Shown: one piece after another, positions 1-12,365 of the stretch
Layout of the letters: every line of letters starts with the position of its first letter
Position numbering within the stretch: the first letter of the stretch is position 1
NCBI RefSeq assembly: GCF_035582795.1
Contig: NC_134367.1
Span: 560,501 to 624,500 of the forward strand
Reading direction: 5' to 3'
Length of the DNA stretch: 64,000 nucleotides
DNA from: Mycteria americana
Taxonomy: Eukaryota > Chordata > Aves > Ciconiiformes > Ciconiidae
The notes under the pieces: model-generated
Seen by the model: the letters and a program-made list of their open reading frames with translations, nothing else
Told to the model about the DNA's origin: nothing
Database searches by the model: none
Position numbers and translations under genes: made by a program

Positions 1-419
1 GCCCATCCCGGCCTCACCGCAGCTCCCCCAGCGCCGGCGGCCAAACGCCCGCAGACGGAGACCCGCGGGCGCTGCCGGTGCCTGCCAGTGCCGCGGGGCC
101 GGGAGCTGAGGAGGTGGCACCGGGCCCCGTTTCCTGTGCCCCACGCTGGCCTCCGCGAGCTTCTGCTCCCCGAGCCCCGTGCTTGCCCCTGCGAACTGGT
201 GACGCCTCCGCGCGCTCGTGCACCCCCAGCCCCACGCCCGCCTCCACGCCCCCGGCCCCCCGCGGCCCGGGCAGAGGCTTCGGGGGAAGCCGGGAGCATC
301 GGGGGCTTCGCGGGGTCCCAGGGACAGAGGAAGAGGACCCGGCATTGCTCCCAGCCCGGCCATGCCCAGCCCGGCGCGGCCAAGGCACGCTGGCACGCAC
401 GGGGGGGGGCAGGCAAGCC

Positions 420-532
420 CTGCCTGCTGCCCTGCCTGCACCCTGCCTGCCATTCTGCCTGCTGCCCTGCCTGCCGCCCTGCCTGCCGCCCTGCCTGCTG
501 CCCTGCCTGCACCCTGCCTGCCGCCCTGCCTG
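420..532. repeat. 12-bp minisatellite (CTGCCTGCYGCC)n
   Basis: Successive CTGCCTGCTGCC / CTGCCTGCCGCC / CTGCCTGCACC units repeat about nine times with few changes. It lies in DNMT3A intron 3. The Cys/Leu/Pro-rich translations across it are repeat artefacts. Confidence 0.85.
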
Positions 533-1115
533 GGCCGGAGCAGGGCCCCCCACCTCCGTGGCAGCGACGCCAGGAAACGCGTCCGCGCTGCGGGGACAGG
601 CAGCCCACCGGCACCTTCCTACGCTGCCGCCCCACCTCCACCCTGGCCCTCCCGGCTCCCCGTGGCGCAGGAAGGCCGGGGTGCCGGGGCGTGCGGCGCG
701 GGGCTGGCGCGGCGCCGGGGCGGCACGGAGGGGAGCCAGCTGCAAGGACCGTCCTGCCTGTCCCCAGCGGACTATGTGTCCCAGGATGCACCGTACGGCG
801 GCAGGGTGCCAGGGAGCAAACGCCGAGCTGCCAGCCAGGCTTGGCGCGAGCCGGGGTGCCCGTGGTGCTGCCGGAGCGCCCGCGGTGCTGCCCGCCCTCC
901 CCTGCACCGGGGCCGCCGGGAAGGGGGCCGGGGAGGGGGCGCCAAGGCCGCGGCACGGGGCGGGAGCCGTGGGGGGGCGGCGGGTGGCAGGGGAGCCTTC
1001 GCCCTCCGGAGCTCCCCGGATTCGCGCCGCCGCCACCGCCGCCCGCTCCCCGCGGGGCGCAGGAGCCCCCTCCCCGGGCGAGCCCGGCGGGCGGCGGGGG
1101 GCGCGTGCCGCTTAC

Positions 1116-1310
1116 CATGGTGCATCCCCTCCGGCCGGCGTGCGGACCCCCGTCCGGCAGCCGCCCGCCCGCCCGCGCCGCGCGCCTCCTCCCTGCGCCG
1201 GCGGCCGCGGCCCCGCGGCGGCAGCGGGCGCTTCCTGCTTGGCCCGGCCGCCCCGGCTCGCTGGCAGAAGTCACTTCCTCCGCTCGCTCGCTCGCTCGCT
1301 GGCCCCAGCC
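1116..1310 (-). promoter_or_regulatory. Candidate alternative DNMT3A first exon inside intron 3
   Basis: On the minus strand a GC-rich stretch of about 190 nt ends GATGCACCATG|GTAAGC, with the donor after 1116. It begins near a run of GAGC repeats and an ETS-like GGAAGTGACTTC. The last exon codon is ATG in CACC context and ends in phase 0. Spliced to DNMT3A exon 4, which also begins in phase 0 in mammals, it would give a protein starting M plus exon 4 and lacking exons 2-3. The start coordinate (about 1310) is a guess because no transcript data are available. It could also be a chance donor in CpG-rich DNA. Confidence 0.45.
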
Positions 1311-4300
1311 CTGCCGTGCGGGGGGCCGGGGCTGTCGTGCGGAGGGGCCGCGAGCGGAGCCGGGAGGGAGGGGACAAGCCGCCCCACAACCCGCGGCGGG
1401 GAAGGGGCTGACGAGGCAGGAGGAGGCGTCGGGGGCCGGGGGGACCCTCGCGGGGTGCCCGGCAGCGCTGGCGGGGAGCCACGGCCACGCCAGCCCGAGG
1501 CCCACGGGGACACGGGGACCCGCTGCCGAACGCCCTCCCGCTGTGCCGGGCTTGCACCGCGCAGCCCCCACCGCAGCGGTGGCTGTAACCGGGCCGGCCC
1601 CGCTCCCACCCAGCGACAGCGCGGCGGTGGCGTTTGGGCCGGGGACGTGCACGCGCCAGGGCGGGGGCCGCCGCACGCCCCCGCGCTGGGGACACGCAAG
1701 CTGCCGCCACCGGCCCCGGGGTGCCTGGCACCTCTCCCCGTGCCGGACGGCCTCCCAGCTGCGGCAGGCGGCAAATCCTGGTCCCTGTGGAGGGCACGGC
1801 TCAACCGAGCGGAAACCGTTGCCGTCGGGAGGGCGGAGGTGTCGTGCCAGGCTGCCGCGCAGGAGCTCCCGGCCGCGAGCGAGGGCGTGCGCGGGACGAC
1901 GGCGGCTGAAGGACAAACCTCGGCGTGCCCGGCCGACGGACGCCGCAGCCCCAGGAGGCCTGGGCACCGACCGCAGCGGTGGGACGGGCCACGGGGACGC
2001 CGCGGTGTGCCTGGATGCGGCCCTGGAGCAGCGGAGGGAGCCGGCACCGTCAGCGAGATGGATGCCGGAGAGCAAAGTCCCCGGCTGGCAGAGGGGAGGG
2101 AGCCGCCAGCACCGCCGGGGACCGCGCCTGGGCCTTGCACTGGCTCTGGAAGGGATTGCGCGGCGCACGCTCCGCCCGCGTCCCCCCGTGCCCGCACACC
2201 GCCGGCACCCAACCACCCCGGCTCGGCGCGGCCGGGGGGCTCAGAGCGGGAGCTGCCGGAGGGGTCGGAGCTGGCTCGGAAGGGGACGGGGCAGCCCGGA
2301 GACTCGGGTGAACCGCAGCGGGGCTCACGGGCTGCACCGCGGCCCTGCACCCCGGGGCTCCCTGCCAGGGGCTGCAGCCGGAGGAGCGAGCGGGGCCCCG
2401 TCCCGCACCCCTCACGGGAGCAGGCGGGGGGGCTCGGTCCCCGCAGCGCGCCCCCCTCCCCCTGCCCGCCAGCACCCCCCGGCTCCCCCCGAGCCGCGGC
2501 AGGAGCCGCCCTCCCTTGGGGTCCCCGGCTGCCGTCCCCCCCAGCGCGGGGCCGGGGCCGGGCTGCAGCTTGCGGCGGGGGCCCAGCCGCCCCCAGGCCC
2601 GCTCCCGCCTCCCGCTTGGGGCCGCATCCTGGACACCGCGCCGAAAACAATCGCAGGGGCTGCGTGGGCTTCCCGGGAGGAAACGGGAAGGCCGGCAATG
2701 TGCTCCGGATTAGGCGGCTGCAGGGGCTGGCGGAGGCGCGGCGGCGGGGGGCTCGGCGCGGCGGCGGGGGGCTCGGCCCACTCCCCCGGCGGGACGGGGC
2801 CCGCGAGGCCACGCAGGCGTAGGGGCGGCGGTGACACGGCGGCACGCGCTCCCCTCGGGGCCGCGAGGCCGTGGCAGCGGCACGGGCGCTAACCATCACC
2901 GCTGGCCCTGGGGCCGGGGAGTGCCACCCTGCCGGGACCACGCAGCCGTGCAGGAGCCGTGCAGCCCCCTCCCCGCGCAGCGCCGTGGCCGAGCGGAGCG
3001 GCCGGCGGTCGCCGTGCCACGCGCGCGGCCCGCCGGGACAGGGACGCGCGGCCCACCCGGCACCGCGGCCGGCGTGCCCCGGCACCGCACCCATCCGAAA
3101 CCGGCCTCCCCACGCCCTCGCGCCTCCGGCCCCTCAACAGCCGCCCCCGCCAAACCCGGCGCCCCGGCTCCAGCCCTGCTGCCGCTTCCCTACCTGGGTC
3201 GGAACCGGACCCCGGCTCACCGGGTCCTCGGGGCCACCGGCACGTCCCGGGGCTGCCGCTCGGACGCCGCTGCCGGGCCGGGGAGGCGCAGGGGAAGGGG
3301 AGGCCGGGACCCACCCGCGGCCCTGCCCCTCCCCGGCCGCCCTGACGCCCGTCCCCGAGGAGGGCCCGGCGGCGGGTCTGCCTTCCTGCCCACCCACCCG
3401 CTTCCTCCGCGCCGGCCGGGCCCTGGGAACAAGCGCGGCCTTTCTCCCGCTCCCCTCCCCTCCGCTGGGCCCCCGCCAAGGACGCTGCTCCGCCGGGAGC
3501 CCGCGGGCTGGACGGCCCCGTGCCGGCCCTGCCGCCTCGCTCGCTGCCGGGGGGATGCCGGCGGGGCCTCGGCCGCGGGGTGGGGGCTGGCCGCGCCCGG
3601 GACGCGTGCCGACGCCGGGGGCCGGTCCCCGCAGAGGGACGGGGGACAGCCCCGATACACCGCGGCCCTCGGGCACCTCGCGCCGACCCCGGTCCCGGAG
3701 CACCGCGGCAGGTCCAAACGCGCAGGGTCCCCGCCGAGGCCGGGGCGGCTGCCAGGCGGGGGGACAGGGGACGGGGCAGCCCCTGGGCCGTGCCCCCTCG
3801 GCCAGGGGGAAGGTGCCGGGGGAGTCGCTGCCGTCCGCGGCACCACCCGCAGAGTCACTGGCAGAGGGGGTGTCCCGCTGCTGAGCCCCCGCCGTGGCTG
3901 CGGTTGCGGGCACCGGTCTTGGATCCGCGGCACGGCACGGTTTGGCACGGCACGGTTCAGCACGGCACGGCGTGGCGCGGCACCGCGCGGCACGGCGTGG
4001 CTCGACGTGGCGCGGCGCACCACAGGAACGCACGGTACGGCTCGGCACAGCTCAGAACGGCACGGTTCGGCGTGGCGCGGCACGGCTCACCGACACCGTG
4101 ATACCCGTCCCTGCAGGGCTGTCCCCAGCCGGACCCCCTGGCCGCCCCCTCGCGGGGCGGGGGTCCGGGGGGCCGCCCGCCTCGGCGCCGCAGGAGCAGC
4201 GTGCCGGGGCAACGCCGCCCCGGGCCCCGCTCACCGGGCCGAGAGCGTCACGGCCCGGGCAAAACACCCCCGCCCCTGGGAGAAGTGAGGGGCCGGTTAC

Positions 4301-6698
4301 TCCTGCCGGCTCCTGCCAGGCTCCGTCTCTGCCCGTCCCCACGGCCGCTCCCCAGCACCGCCGCCCCCAGCTCCGGCGCGGGCAGGCCTGCCCGCAGCGG
4401 GCATCGGCATCTCCTCCTCCTGCCTCCCTGCCGGCTCCTGCCCGTCCTCCGCACCCCGCTGAGCCCCCTGCGGGACCCAGCCCTGACGGGGGTCCCAGGG
4501 CCGAGCTCCCCGCCCCACGGGCGCACCGGGAAGGGGAGGCAGCAGCAGCAGCAGCAGCACGGGTCCTCGGTGCCCAGACCCCACCGGCCCCGCGTTGAGC
4601 CCCCCGCGCCGGTGAGCCCCGTCCCCAAGCGGGGCACACGTCCCTGCCCCGGGCGCGGGCCGAGGCGGGCGCTCGGCACCCTCCTGCAGCACATCTGCCT
4701 GCCGGGCCCCTGCAAGCAGGGGCTCGGGGACCCTCGGCCGGTCCCCAAGGAGCCAGCCCGCTCAGCCAGGGTCCCCGTGCCCTGCGCCAGCTCCCCTCCA
4801 CCCCGGCCCGGTGCCCCTGGCCGGGGGCCGCTGCCGCAGGCGCCAGCGCCGCGGGGCTCTCCAGCGGGGAGGATATTTTTAGCAGCCTACACCCGGCCGG
4901 GGCTTTCCCCGGCCTCCTGGCAGTGCCCGCGGGGCCGCAGGGCTTGCCAGCTCCGCTCGCTTGGCAGCGGGAGCTGCCGGGTGGCCGGCCGGCCCGGCGC
5001 TGCGCTGCGCTGCGCACGGGGCAGGTGCGGCACGCCGGAGCACGCAGCAAGCGCGCGCAGGACGGGCACCCGCTACGAGCCGGCCAGCTCCTCTGCCGGA
5101 GGAGGTGCCTGGTGCTGTGGCACCACCGCCATCCTTCCACCCGGCTCCGGACCCGCCATGCCGGAGGGGGCTGCCGGGGCCGCCGGCTCCGATAGCCGGA
5201 GACCTCCTGGTTCCCAGGCTCCGTCTGTTCCTGACGACTTTCCCCATTTGTTCCCGTGCCAGCATTGTTCTTCTACCGAAACGGCTGCCCCCACCCCGGC
5301 ACGTACCTCCCGCCCCGTCAGATTTACAGCCAGTGCTCGGAGCCCGGCCGCCCGCTCCCCCACCGGCTCCCGGCCCGCGCCCCATCGCGCCCCATCGCGC
5401 CCCCACCCGCCCCAGGCGACGCCGTCCCGGCTTCCCTGGCCCTGCCGCCACGACAGCACGGATCTGGACACGTCCAAGCGCAGGATTAACCCCTTCTGCA
5501 GCCAGAAACCTTTGCAAAAAGGTTTTGCCGCCTTCCAGCAGCGAAGGCGCCGCGGCCCCGCCCGGCTCCCCCCAGGGAGCTCTGCCCTCTGTCCCCTCCC
5601 GCGGGGCCAGGGGACGGGGACGCTGCCCGAGCCCTGCCTGCGCCCGGGCGCAGGGTGACGATGCGCACCTCCCCTCCGGGGCTTCGGCACCAAGAGGCGC
5701 CTCCGCTCCTCCTCTGAACGCTGAATTCACGGCGGCACCAGCAGCCGGCGGCACGGCGTCCGGCCAGCCGACAGGGAAGAAGCCGCCGTGGCTCCTCAGC
5801 TGGCACCATGACACGCCACGGCTCGGGAGGGCCGAGCCACCGCCTCCACGAGTCCCCCCAGGCCCCCGGGGCCCCACCAGAGCCGGCTGCTGCCCAAAGC
5901 CCCGAGCACCCCTCGTCACCCCGCAGCACCCTCCACGGGCACGGCAGCCTGCGAGCACCGCGGTGCTCTCTGCGCCTGCCCCTCGGCCGGCGGCACCGCC
6001 GGGACCCCCGAGGCGCTCCCCGGCATGAGCCGTTCCAGCCGCTTTGGCGCACGGCAGGCCGCGATCCCGGCTGGCTGTGCGAACGAGCCGGGAGCTCGCC
6101 GAGCCCCGCACGCTTACGAGCGGGCATCGCCCGCGCGGCGGGAGCCGGGGAAGCCGGCGGGGGCTCGGCCCCGCGCGCCCACATCCGCCTTGTTATCGCG
6201 GCTGCTGGCCTGAGCCCGAGAGCCCTGCACCATCGCCCGGGGAGCCGGGGGCTCCGCTCCCCGCGCCCAACCGGCCCCGGCCGCCGGGGGAGGGCCGAGC
6301 GGCTCGTGGGGGGGCGCGCCAGCCCCCCAGACAGGGAGCGAACGCACGGCGGGGCCTCGACCAAAGCTGCACCGAGCGGAACGCTGCTGCCACCGGGCAC
6401 GGGAGGGGCTTGCCAGGGGCCGCGGGGAGGGGGCAGCGCTGGGGGCCGGGGGGGGGGGACGCTCCCCTCCTGCTGCTCCACCGCCCTCGGGCTCTCCTCC
6501 AGCCGGAGGCTGCTGGGGCCGTGAGCGAGCAGCCGCGTGCCCCGGCACGCAGGGGAGGCGGGCCGGCCCGCGGCACGCCGGGAGCCGTAGTCTCCCGCCA
6601 GCGCGGCGCGTCCGCCAGGCGGCGGGGCAGGACGGCCCCACGGGGGGACGCCCCGCTGCCCCCCACCTGGCCCCCGCGCCCGGCGCCCGCTGGCTCAC
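1118..6698 (-). other. DNMT3A: DNMT3A intron 3 (main part), no further gene seen
   Basis: This is GC-rich intronic sequence downstream of exon 3 on the minus strand. It contains the candidate alternative first exon at its left end and a CGGCA-type repeat at 3932-4087. Isolated minus-strand donor-like sites (for example near 3193 and 5308) have no supporting conserved peptide. All long open frames lack recognisable domains. Confidence 0.6.
3932..4087. repeat. Degenerate CGGCA pentamer repeat
   Basis: The pentamer GGCAC/GGCAT/GGTTT/GGCGC repeats for about 150 bp (cacggcacggtttggcacgg and variants). The same pentamer recurs at 7208-7228, 14036-14095 and throughout 19.4-21.3 kb. Confidence 0.85.
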
Positions 6699-6803
6699 CT
6701 GGGCATGCTTGCGCTTCCGCCCAGGCCGCCCGGCTTTCCTCATGGGCGTCCCTGGCTCCTGCTTCTCCTCCTTGCTCTGGTTCTCCTCGGGCTCCTCTTC
6801 CCC
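6699..6803 (-). CDS. DNMT3A: DNMT3A exon 3 (35 codons, basic AGRPGRKRKH motif)
   Basis: The exon is bounded by an acceptor (CTCTGTCTCCGGCTCGCAG) at 6804 and a donor (CAG|GTGAGC) after 6699, and is exactly 105 nt in phase 0. The peptide runs GEEEPEENQSKEEKQEPG, then TPMRK and AGRPGRKRKHAQ. It aligns without gaps to the 35-residue mammalian DNMT3A exon 3, sharing KEE, QEP, RK and GRPGRKRKH. The acidic half followed by a basic GRP-type, AT-hook-like block suggests DNA contact or nuclear targeting by the disordered N-terminus. That role is inferred from family knowledge. The downstream exon 4 is not in the window. This is the firmest exon in the left half. Confidence 0.93.
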
Positions 6804-9800
6804 CTGCGAGCCGGAGACAGAGAGGACGGTTACGCTGCCGGCCCCGGGGCCGGGCAGCCCGGGGTCCTGGGCACGGCTTCGCTCCCACTCGGCACAGGGA
6901 TCGCTGGCACCATGGGTGTACCGCAGAGGGCCGTGCGTGGCCGGGCACCTGACCGGCAAGGCAGGAGCGCTGCCGGCGTCACCGGGCCGGCGGTCCCCAG
7001 GGCACCATTAGAAGGGCGATCGCGGCTCCTGCCAGGGCTCGGGCTGCGGTGCGAGCCGCCGTGGGCCTGGGCGCCTTCACCGCGTCAGCCCTGCCGCACC
7101 GTGGCTGGCTCAGGGGTACATGCCCGCTCCTGCAACCCGCCGGAGCCCCGCGCGAGTGGGGCTGGGGGCTCCTGCACTGCGGCATGCGGAAAGGGCAGCG
7201 TGGACCCCACGGCACGGCACGGCACGGCGGGCCTGCCGGGAGCCGTGCAGCTCCCTGGGGTCGAGGGCAGGCAGCAGGAGCCAGGGTGCCCTCGGAGCAG
7301 GCAGGCAGCTGCCTGCTTCACCGCGCCACCCCCAGCGCAGGCGCTTCGGGGGGCCACGCGCCCCTCTCCGTGCTCTGCCCCGGAGCAGCTGCCAGCACCC
7401 CGCCACCCCGTCCCCCCTTCCCCGGCACCGCGCCCCAGCCCCGGGCGCTGGCAGGGTGCACGCGCCGGCACGGGCGGCAGAGCGGGAACGCGGCCCCGGG
7501 AAATGAACCTGCTCCCCGTGCCGCGGTCGCAGCAGCCGCCCGAGGCCCGCGGCGTGCCGGGGGGCCCGCTCCCTGCTCGGGGGGCCCGCGCCCGGCGCCG
7601 CGGCACGGCGGGGGGACGCGCATGCGGGGCGAGGGCTGCGCGGGGCCCCCGGCGCGTCCCGTGGCGGCGGGGCCGGTTTCACCTGAGCCCCAGAAGATCC
7701 CGGCGGCGGCAGCCAAGGCAGGAAGAGGCCGCGGAGGGGGGAGCAGGGGAAGGAGGAGAGGCCGGCGGGGGGCTGGCGAGGGAGAGGCCGGGGAGGGGAT
7801 GGGGCTGGCAGCCAGACAGCGCCGACATCCAGCTGCACTCGCGCAGCCCCGCAGCCGCGGCAGGCGCCAGCCCCGGCCGCATTCCTGCCCGCTGCTGCCC
7901 TCCTTCCCCCTGGGCTGGGGCGGTCGCAGGCAGCGCTGCCCGCAGCACAGCCGGGCCGCAGCCGGCACATCCCCGCTGGGGTCCGGCCCAAAGGTCCCGC
8001 GGGGTCGGGACACGCCGTGCCCCGTGGCTGCGGTGCCCCACGGCCGCGCTCCCCCAGACCAGCTCCCCCTGGGCCGCCCACCGAGCCCAGCCCAGCCTGC
8101 GTCCCCCGCGCCCCTCGCTGCCCGACTCCCCCCGCCTGCGGCCATGCAAGCGGGATCGTGCGGGAGCCGCGTGCCGGTTCGTCCCCAGCCGCTACGGCGG
8201 CCTGCCGGGACCGCGCTCGCCACAGCCCCGTCGCCGCGGGCCACTCGCCCGCGCGCGGGGCAGGACAGCCAGCCCCGCAATGACCGTGCCCGGCACCGGC
8301 ACCCGCCGGCCCCGTGCCACGGGCTGGGAAGCCAGGGCCGAGCAAGGAGAGGCGGCACCTCGGCACCCGGGGGCTCAGCCCCGGGCCGAGCCCCGCTCCC
8401 CACGCAGCCCTGGGCGGAAAGTTTTGGGACGGGTCCAAGGACGACGTCAGGATCACGGTTCCAGCTCCGTCCAGGCGCAGGAGCCAAACGGGGTCCCCAG
8501 GCGGGGATTCCCGGGGGCCCCTGCCCCGCAGGCCCACCGCACCTCGCCGCGCGCGAGAGCCGGCTGGGGGGAGCGGAGCGGAGCCCCCCCCGCCACGGCT
8601 GCAGGGACCCACCTTGCCAAACCGCGCGGTGCTGCGCTTTGTCCCCGCTGGAGCCGCAGCGCCGGGGCGGCCGAGCCGCCGGTCCCCGTGGCGAGGCTGC
8701 GCTTCAGCCAGCTCTGCGGGGAGACGAGCAGCTCCTGCCGCCGCCGCCGCCAGCGCCGGGGCACCCGGCAGCGCCGAGGAGCCCGCGGGGCCCAGCCCCG
8801 CTCCCGGCAGCAGGAGTGCCATGGCAGAGGCGAGCCCTCCGACACCCGTCCCTTTGCCCCCAGTGCCACCCTGGCGCCCGGCACGCGGCTCCAGCCAGCT
8901 GACTTTGGCCGGGCCCCGGTGGCGTTCACGCTGGATGCAAAGGAAAGGTACGGCAGGGCGACGAGCGCGCGGCGCCGGCACGCGGGCCGTGCCGGGCAGC
9001 CAGCCCTAGCGTGGCCGGGGGAGGACGCGTCGGTGCATCCGGGGAGCACCTGGTGGGTGCTGGCAAGGTGAGCGGGGCTCCGGGGGTGCTCTGCAGGGTC
9101 CTCAGGCAATGCTGTCTCTCTGGGGGGCTGCAGGCCCCTGGGGGGGGTCTCTGTGCTGCCCCAGCCCTGCCTTACCGCCCGAGCGGCAGCCGTAGGCGCT
9201 GCTGCGATTCCTCCCACGGGCTGGGTCTGTCCCGGCGCAGCCCTGTGCCGCAGAGGTGGCGCTGGGCACGGTGACGTGCCGGCGACAGCAGCGGCCGGCT
9301 CCTCCCGTGGTGCGCGGGACCCCCGGCGCTGCCCCCAGCGCAGGCCCGCAGGACAGGCCCCCCCCCGGCTCGGTGCTCAGCCCGGCCGGCAGCGTGGGCC
9401 GGGGCCAGGGCTCCGTTCTGCTCCCCACGCCGCTGCGCGCGCCCAGCGCCCGACGCGCCGGCGGGGCAGGCGGCTGGCGGGACGCTGCAGCGGGGCGGGG
9501 GCGGCGGGGGTCCCCGCTGCAGAGCCAGGAGGTGCCCCCAGCGCGCACGAGGACGAGGCGAGCTCCCGGCGAGCCGTCCCCACCGCCGCAAAGCCGGGGC
9601 AGCCCCGCCGCAGGGCTCGGCGGGGCCCCTGCCCCACTGAGCCGGGGGACGCGGGGCCTGGGGCAGCGCCGGGCCTGCAGGGACCCCCGGGGCACGGCCA
9701 GCACCCCAAAAGCAAGGCAGGCGCAGGAGAAGCAGGGATGCAGCCTGGGCACGAGCAGGGCTGGTGCAAAGGGCCGCGAGGGGGATCTGCTGCCGCCGGC

Positions 9801-12130
9801 CCGGCGCAGGGGTGCCGGTGCTGCCGCCCCTCGCTGCCTGCAGCCCGCTCGGAGCTGAGTCATCTCCCCATAAATCACCCCGCTCCCCTTCTCCCCGGGG
9901 CTCGGCCAGGCGCGGGGCCGCATGGCGCGTCCCTGATGCGCCGCGCTCCTGCGCCGCTGCCAAGCAACAACCCAGAGGGAAACCACCGCCGAGGAGGAGA
10001 GCTGCTGCATGACGCAGTGCTGGCTCCGCGGCCGCCGCGCCGGGTCCCAGCTCCCGGCTGCACCGGGCTGGCGGCAGGGCGGGAGCAGGAGCCGCCGGCA
10101 GCCACGGGAAACCGGCCCGGTGGGGCGGGAGAAGGCGGGCGCGGAGACCCCCCCCTCGCACGGGAGCCGCAGCCGAGCCTTGCCGGGTCTGTGCTGAGAG
10201 CAGCCGGCACCAGCACGACCCACCGTGCTGCGGGCGTCGAGGGACGGCCTCGTCCTCCCGGCCCCGCAGGCAGCGCGCGTCCCTTCGGCAGAGGTGACCT
10301 CCGCGCGTGGCCGCGGGGGAGGCGATGGTGCATCCCGGCGGGGTCAGGCCGGGACAGCGCTCAGCTGGGCGCGCTCACGGCGCGCTCGCTGCCAGCCCAC
10401 GTGGGTCGCTGGCACCCCGGGGACCGGCACCGGTCCTGCTTTCGAGGGTGAGCCGGGCTGCACCGCAGTCGCCGGTTTCTCCCACGGCTCTTCCCCGCCG
10501 CCTGCCCCGTGCCGCGGTCCCGCGCCCCGCTCTTCAAGTCGGCTCTGCCCTGCGCCTCCAGAACCGCACCAAAACACGGGGTCGGCTGCTGCGTCCGCCT
10601 CCCGGGGGCTGCCCCGCCGCCTCGCTCACGCTCCTGGTGCCGGCGACCCGCACGGGTGAGCTCCGCCACGTGCACCCGCTCCGGCATAACCCGCCGCGGG
10701 AGAAAGCACGGGACCGACCGACCGACCCCTGGTTTACCCGTCCCCCCCAGCCATACCACGAACGCGCCGGGCGCTTCCCAACGGACACACGGGTCGGCCC
10801 CTCCAGCAGCCAGGAGCGACGGCCGGAGGACGGGGAGCACCAGCGCGGGGACAAGCCAGCCCCGACCTGACGCGGGAGGCACGGCGCGGCTGCCAGGGCC
10901 GAGCCGGCCTGGAGGAACTCAGATGACCCTGACCCCGCGCTGCCCGCAGCGGGACGGCGTCCAGCTGGCCGCCGGCCCCGGTCCCCACGCCTTGAGCAGG
11001 GCAGGCCCTGCCCCTGTGCCCGCTGGGACGCTTCTCCTCGCCGCAGAAGAGCGATGCTTTTGCCGGCACCGGCAAAGGGAGCGGCCGCACCAGCCTGGCA
11101 TGTCCTTGCGTGACAGGGACGCCAGGGAGCACCGAGGACGCGGTCAGAGCCTGCCACCCGCCCTGGCTCAGGCCTCCCAAACCCAGCGCAGCCCCTCGCC
11201 TGCCCTGCCCTGCCTCCGCGCCGCGCCCCCAGACCCCCGGCCCGGCAGCGGGCAGGGCGGTTCGGGGGGCAGCCCTCCCCACAGAGCCGCTCTCTGGCTG
11301 GGGAGGCAGCGGGGGACACGTACCGGGGATGGGGGTCCGTCCGCCGGGGCCACAAGCCCCTCGCACGGTGCGGCGACGAGAAGGCGAGCGTACACCGCGT
11401 GCCGCCCGGCACGGGAGGGGTTCCCTCCCGAGCCCGAGCACCGCGCGTGGGGAGGCAGGAGCAGGCGCGGGGACCCCGGAGCCCCCGCGGCAGGTGGGAC
11501 GCCCGGGAGGGGGCAGCAGGACTGGCACGAGGGCTCGAGCCTGGCAGCGGCGGGGCTACGGGGCCACCTCTCGATGCACGCCCCACATCCCCCTCCCACT
11601 GCCCCACAGCCCAGGACGCACACCCACCACCCACCCCATTGCCACCCACCCAGCCCCAGAGCCGGGGCAGCCCCCAGCCTTGGGGATGCCCCCCCAGCCC
11701 TGTGCTCTCTGCCAGCATGGCAGCCCCCTCCCCGCAGCCGGGCTTGCCCCGGCCCTGGCCGCCGCCGCGAGGTGACAGCAGGTCTCCGCTTCCCTGTCCC
11801 CTCCCCGCGCTCCCCCACCGCCAGGAATAGCTCAATCCACGCTAATCCTGGCTGCGGCTCAGGGCTCCCCCCGCCCGGCTCCGCGCTCGCCACCGCGGCG
11901 AGGGGGGGAGCGGGGCTGGCATGCGGCGGAGGGGGCCCCGCACCCCCTTTTCCTGCACGTCTGCCAGCCAGCGTCGGCCAGGAGCGAGCCGGACCCCCGG
12001 AGCCCACCGCTGCCCCAGCACTGGCAGGAGCGATGCCAAGCCCAGTGACGGGGACAGCTGCGGCGCGAGCAGGGCCCCCCCGGCAGCCCCCCACCTGCCG
12101 AGAGCCGGCAGAGCCGCGGCGGGACCCTAC
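6804..12130 (-). other. DNMT3A: DNMT3A intron 2
   Basis: This is the intron between exon 2 and exon 3 on the minus strand, about 5.3 kb. It is GC-rich and carries a short CGGCA run at 7208-7228. A donor-like site near 9175 (GGGCG|GTAAGG, minus) has no recognised exon. I found no other gene. Confidence 0.7.
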
Positions 12131-12199
12131 CTTGTGCGTGTCGAGCGCCTCACGGTTCGGAGCGGGGCTGCTGGCGTCGAGGGTCCCGCTGGATGGCAT
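12131..12199 (-). CDS. DNMT3A: DNMT3A exon 2, coding part (start codon, first 23 codons)
   Basis: The reading starts at an ATG at 12199-12197 in a good context (CCCACC before it). It gives MPSSGTLDASSPAPN, continues REALDTHK, and meets a donor (AAG|GTAGGG) after 12131. Mammalian DNMT3A begins MPAMPSSG, so this start matches the second methionine of that form. The exon ends in phase 0 after a lysine codon, as I recall for the mammalian exon that ends at codon 24. The next exon (6803-6699) starts in phase 0 and continues the protein. The segment is disordered and serine/alanine-rich, with little conservation beyond MPSSG. The identification therefore rests on the start motif, the exon phase, the flanking splice sites and the neighbouring exon 3. 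Confidence 0.82.
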
Positions 12200-12365
12200 G
12201 GTGGGGAGCGAGGGCGGGCGCCTGGGACCGTCGCCTCTTCAGCACCAAAGGGGACCCCGCCGCCGCCACGCTCCGGCTCTCTGCGCCGAGGAGGGGGTCC
12301 AGGAGCTGTCGCCCGCTGCAGCAGCCAGCCCCTGCGTCCCGCCGCCTGCCTGGATCCTCCTGCCC
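12200..12365 (-). other. DNMT3A: DNMT3A exon 2, 5' untranslated part and splice acceptor
   Basis: Reading the minus strand, a strong acceptor (CCCTCTCTGCTTCCCGCAG) ends at 12366, so the exon starts at 12365. It carries 166 nt before the ATG. With the coding part the exon is 235 nt. No upstream in-frame ATG precedes the MPSSG start before a stop. The acceptor implies at least one further noncoding exon at higher coordinates, and two candidates with donors are seen near 14.7 and 19.1 kb. Confidence 0.72.

Noticed and set aside
78..2892. Overlapping plus-strand open frames of more than 900 codons
   Set aside because: They are Arg/Pro/Ala/Gly-rich, overlap in several frames and both strands, lack domains, and follow from GC-rich stop-poor DNA inside a DNMT3A intron.
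9100..9260. Minus-strand donor-like GGGCG|GTAAGG near 9175 as an extra DNMT3A exon
   Set aside because: There is no convincing acceptor or conserved peptide, and exon 2 joins exon 3 directly in phase.
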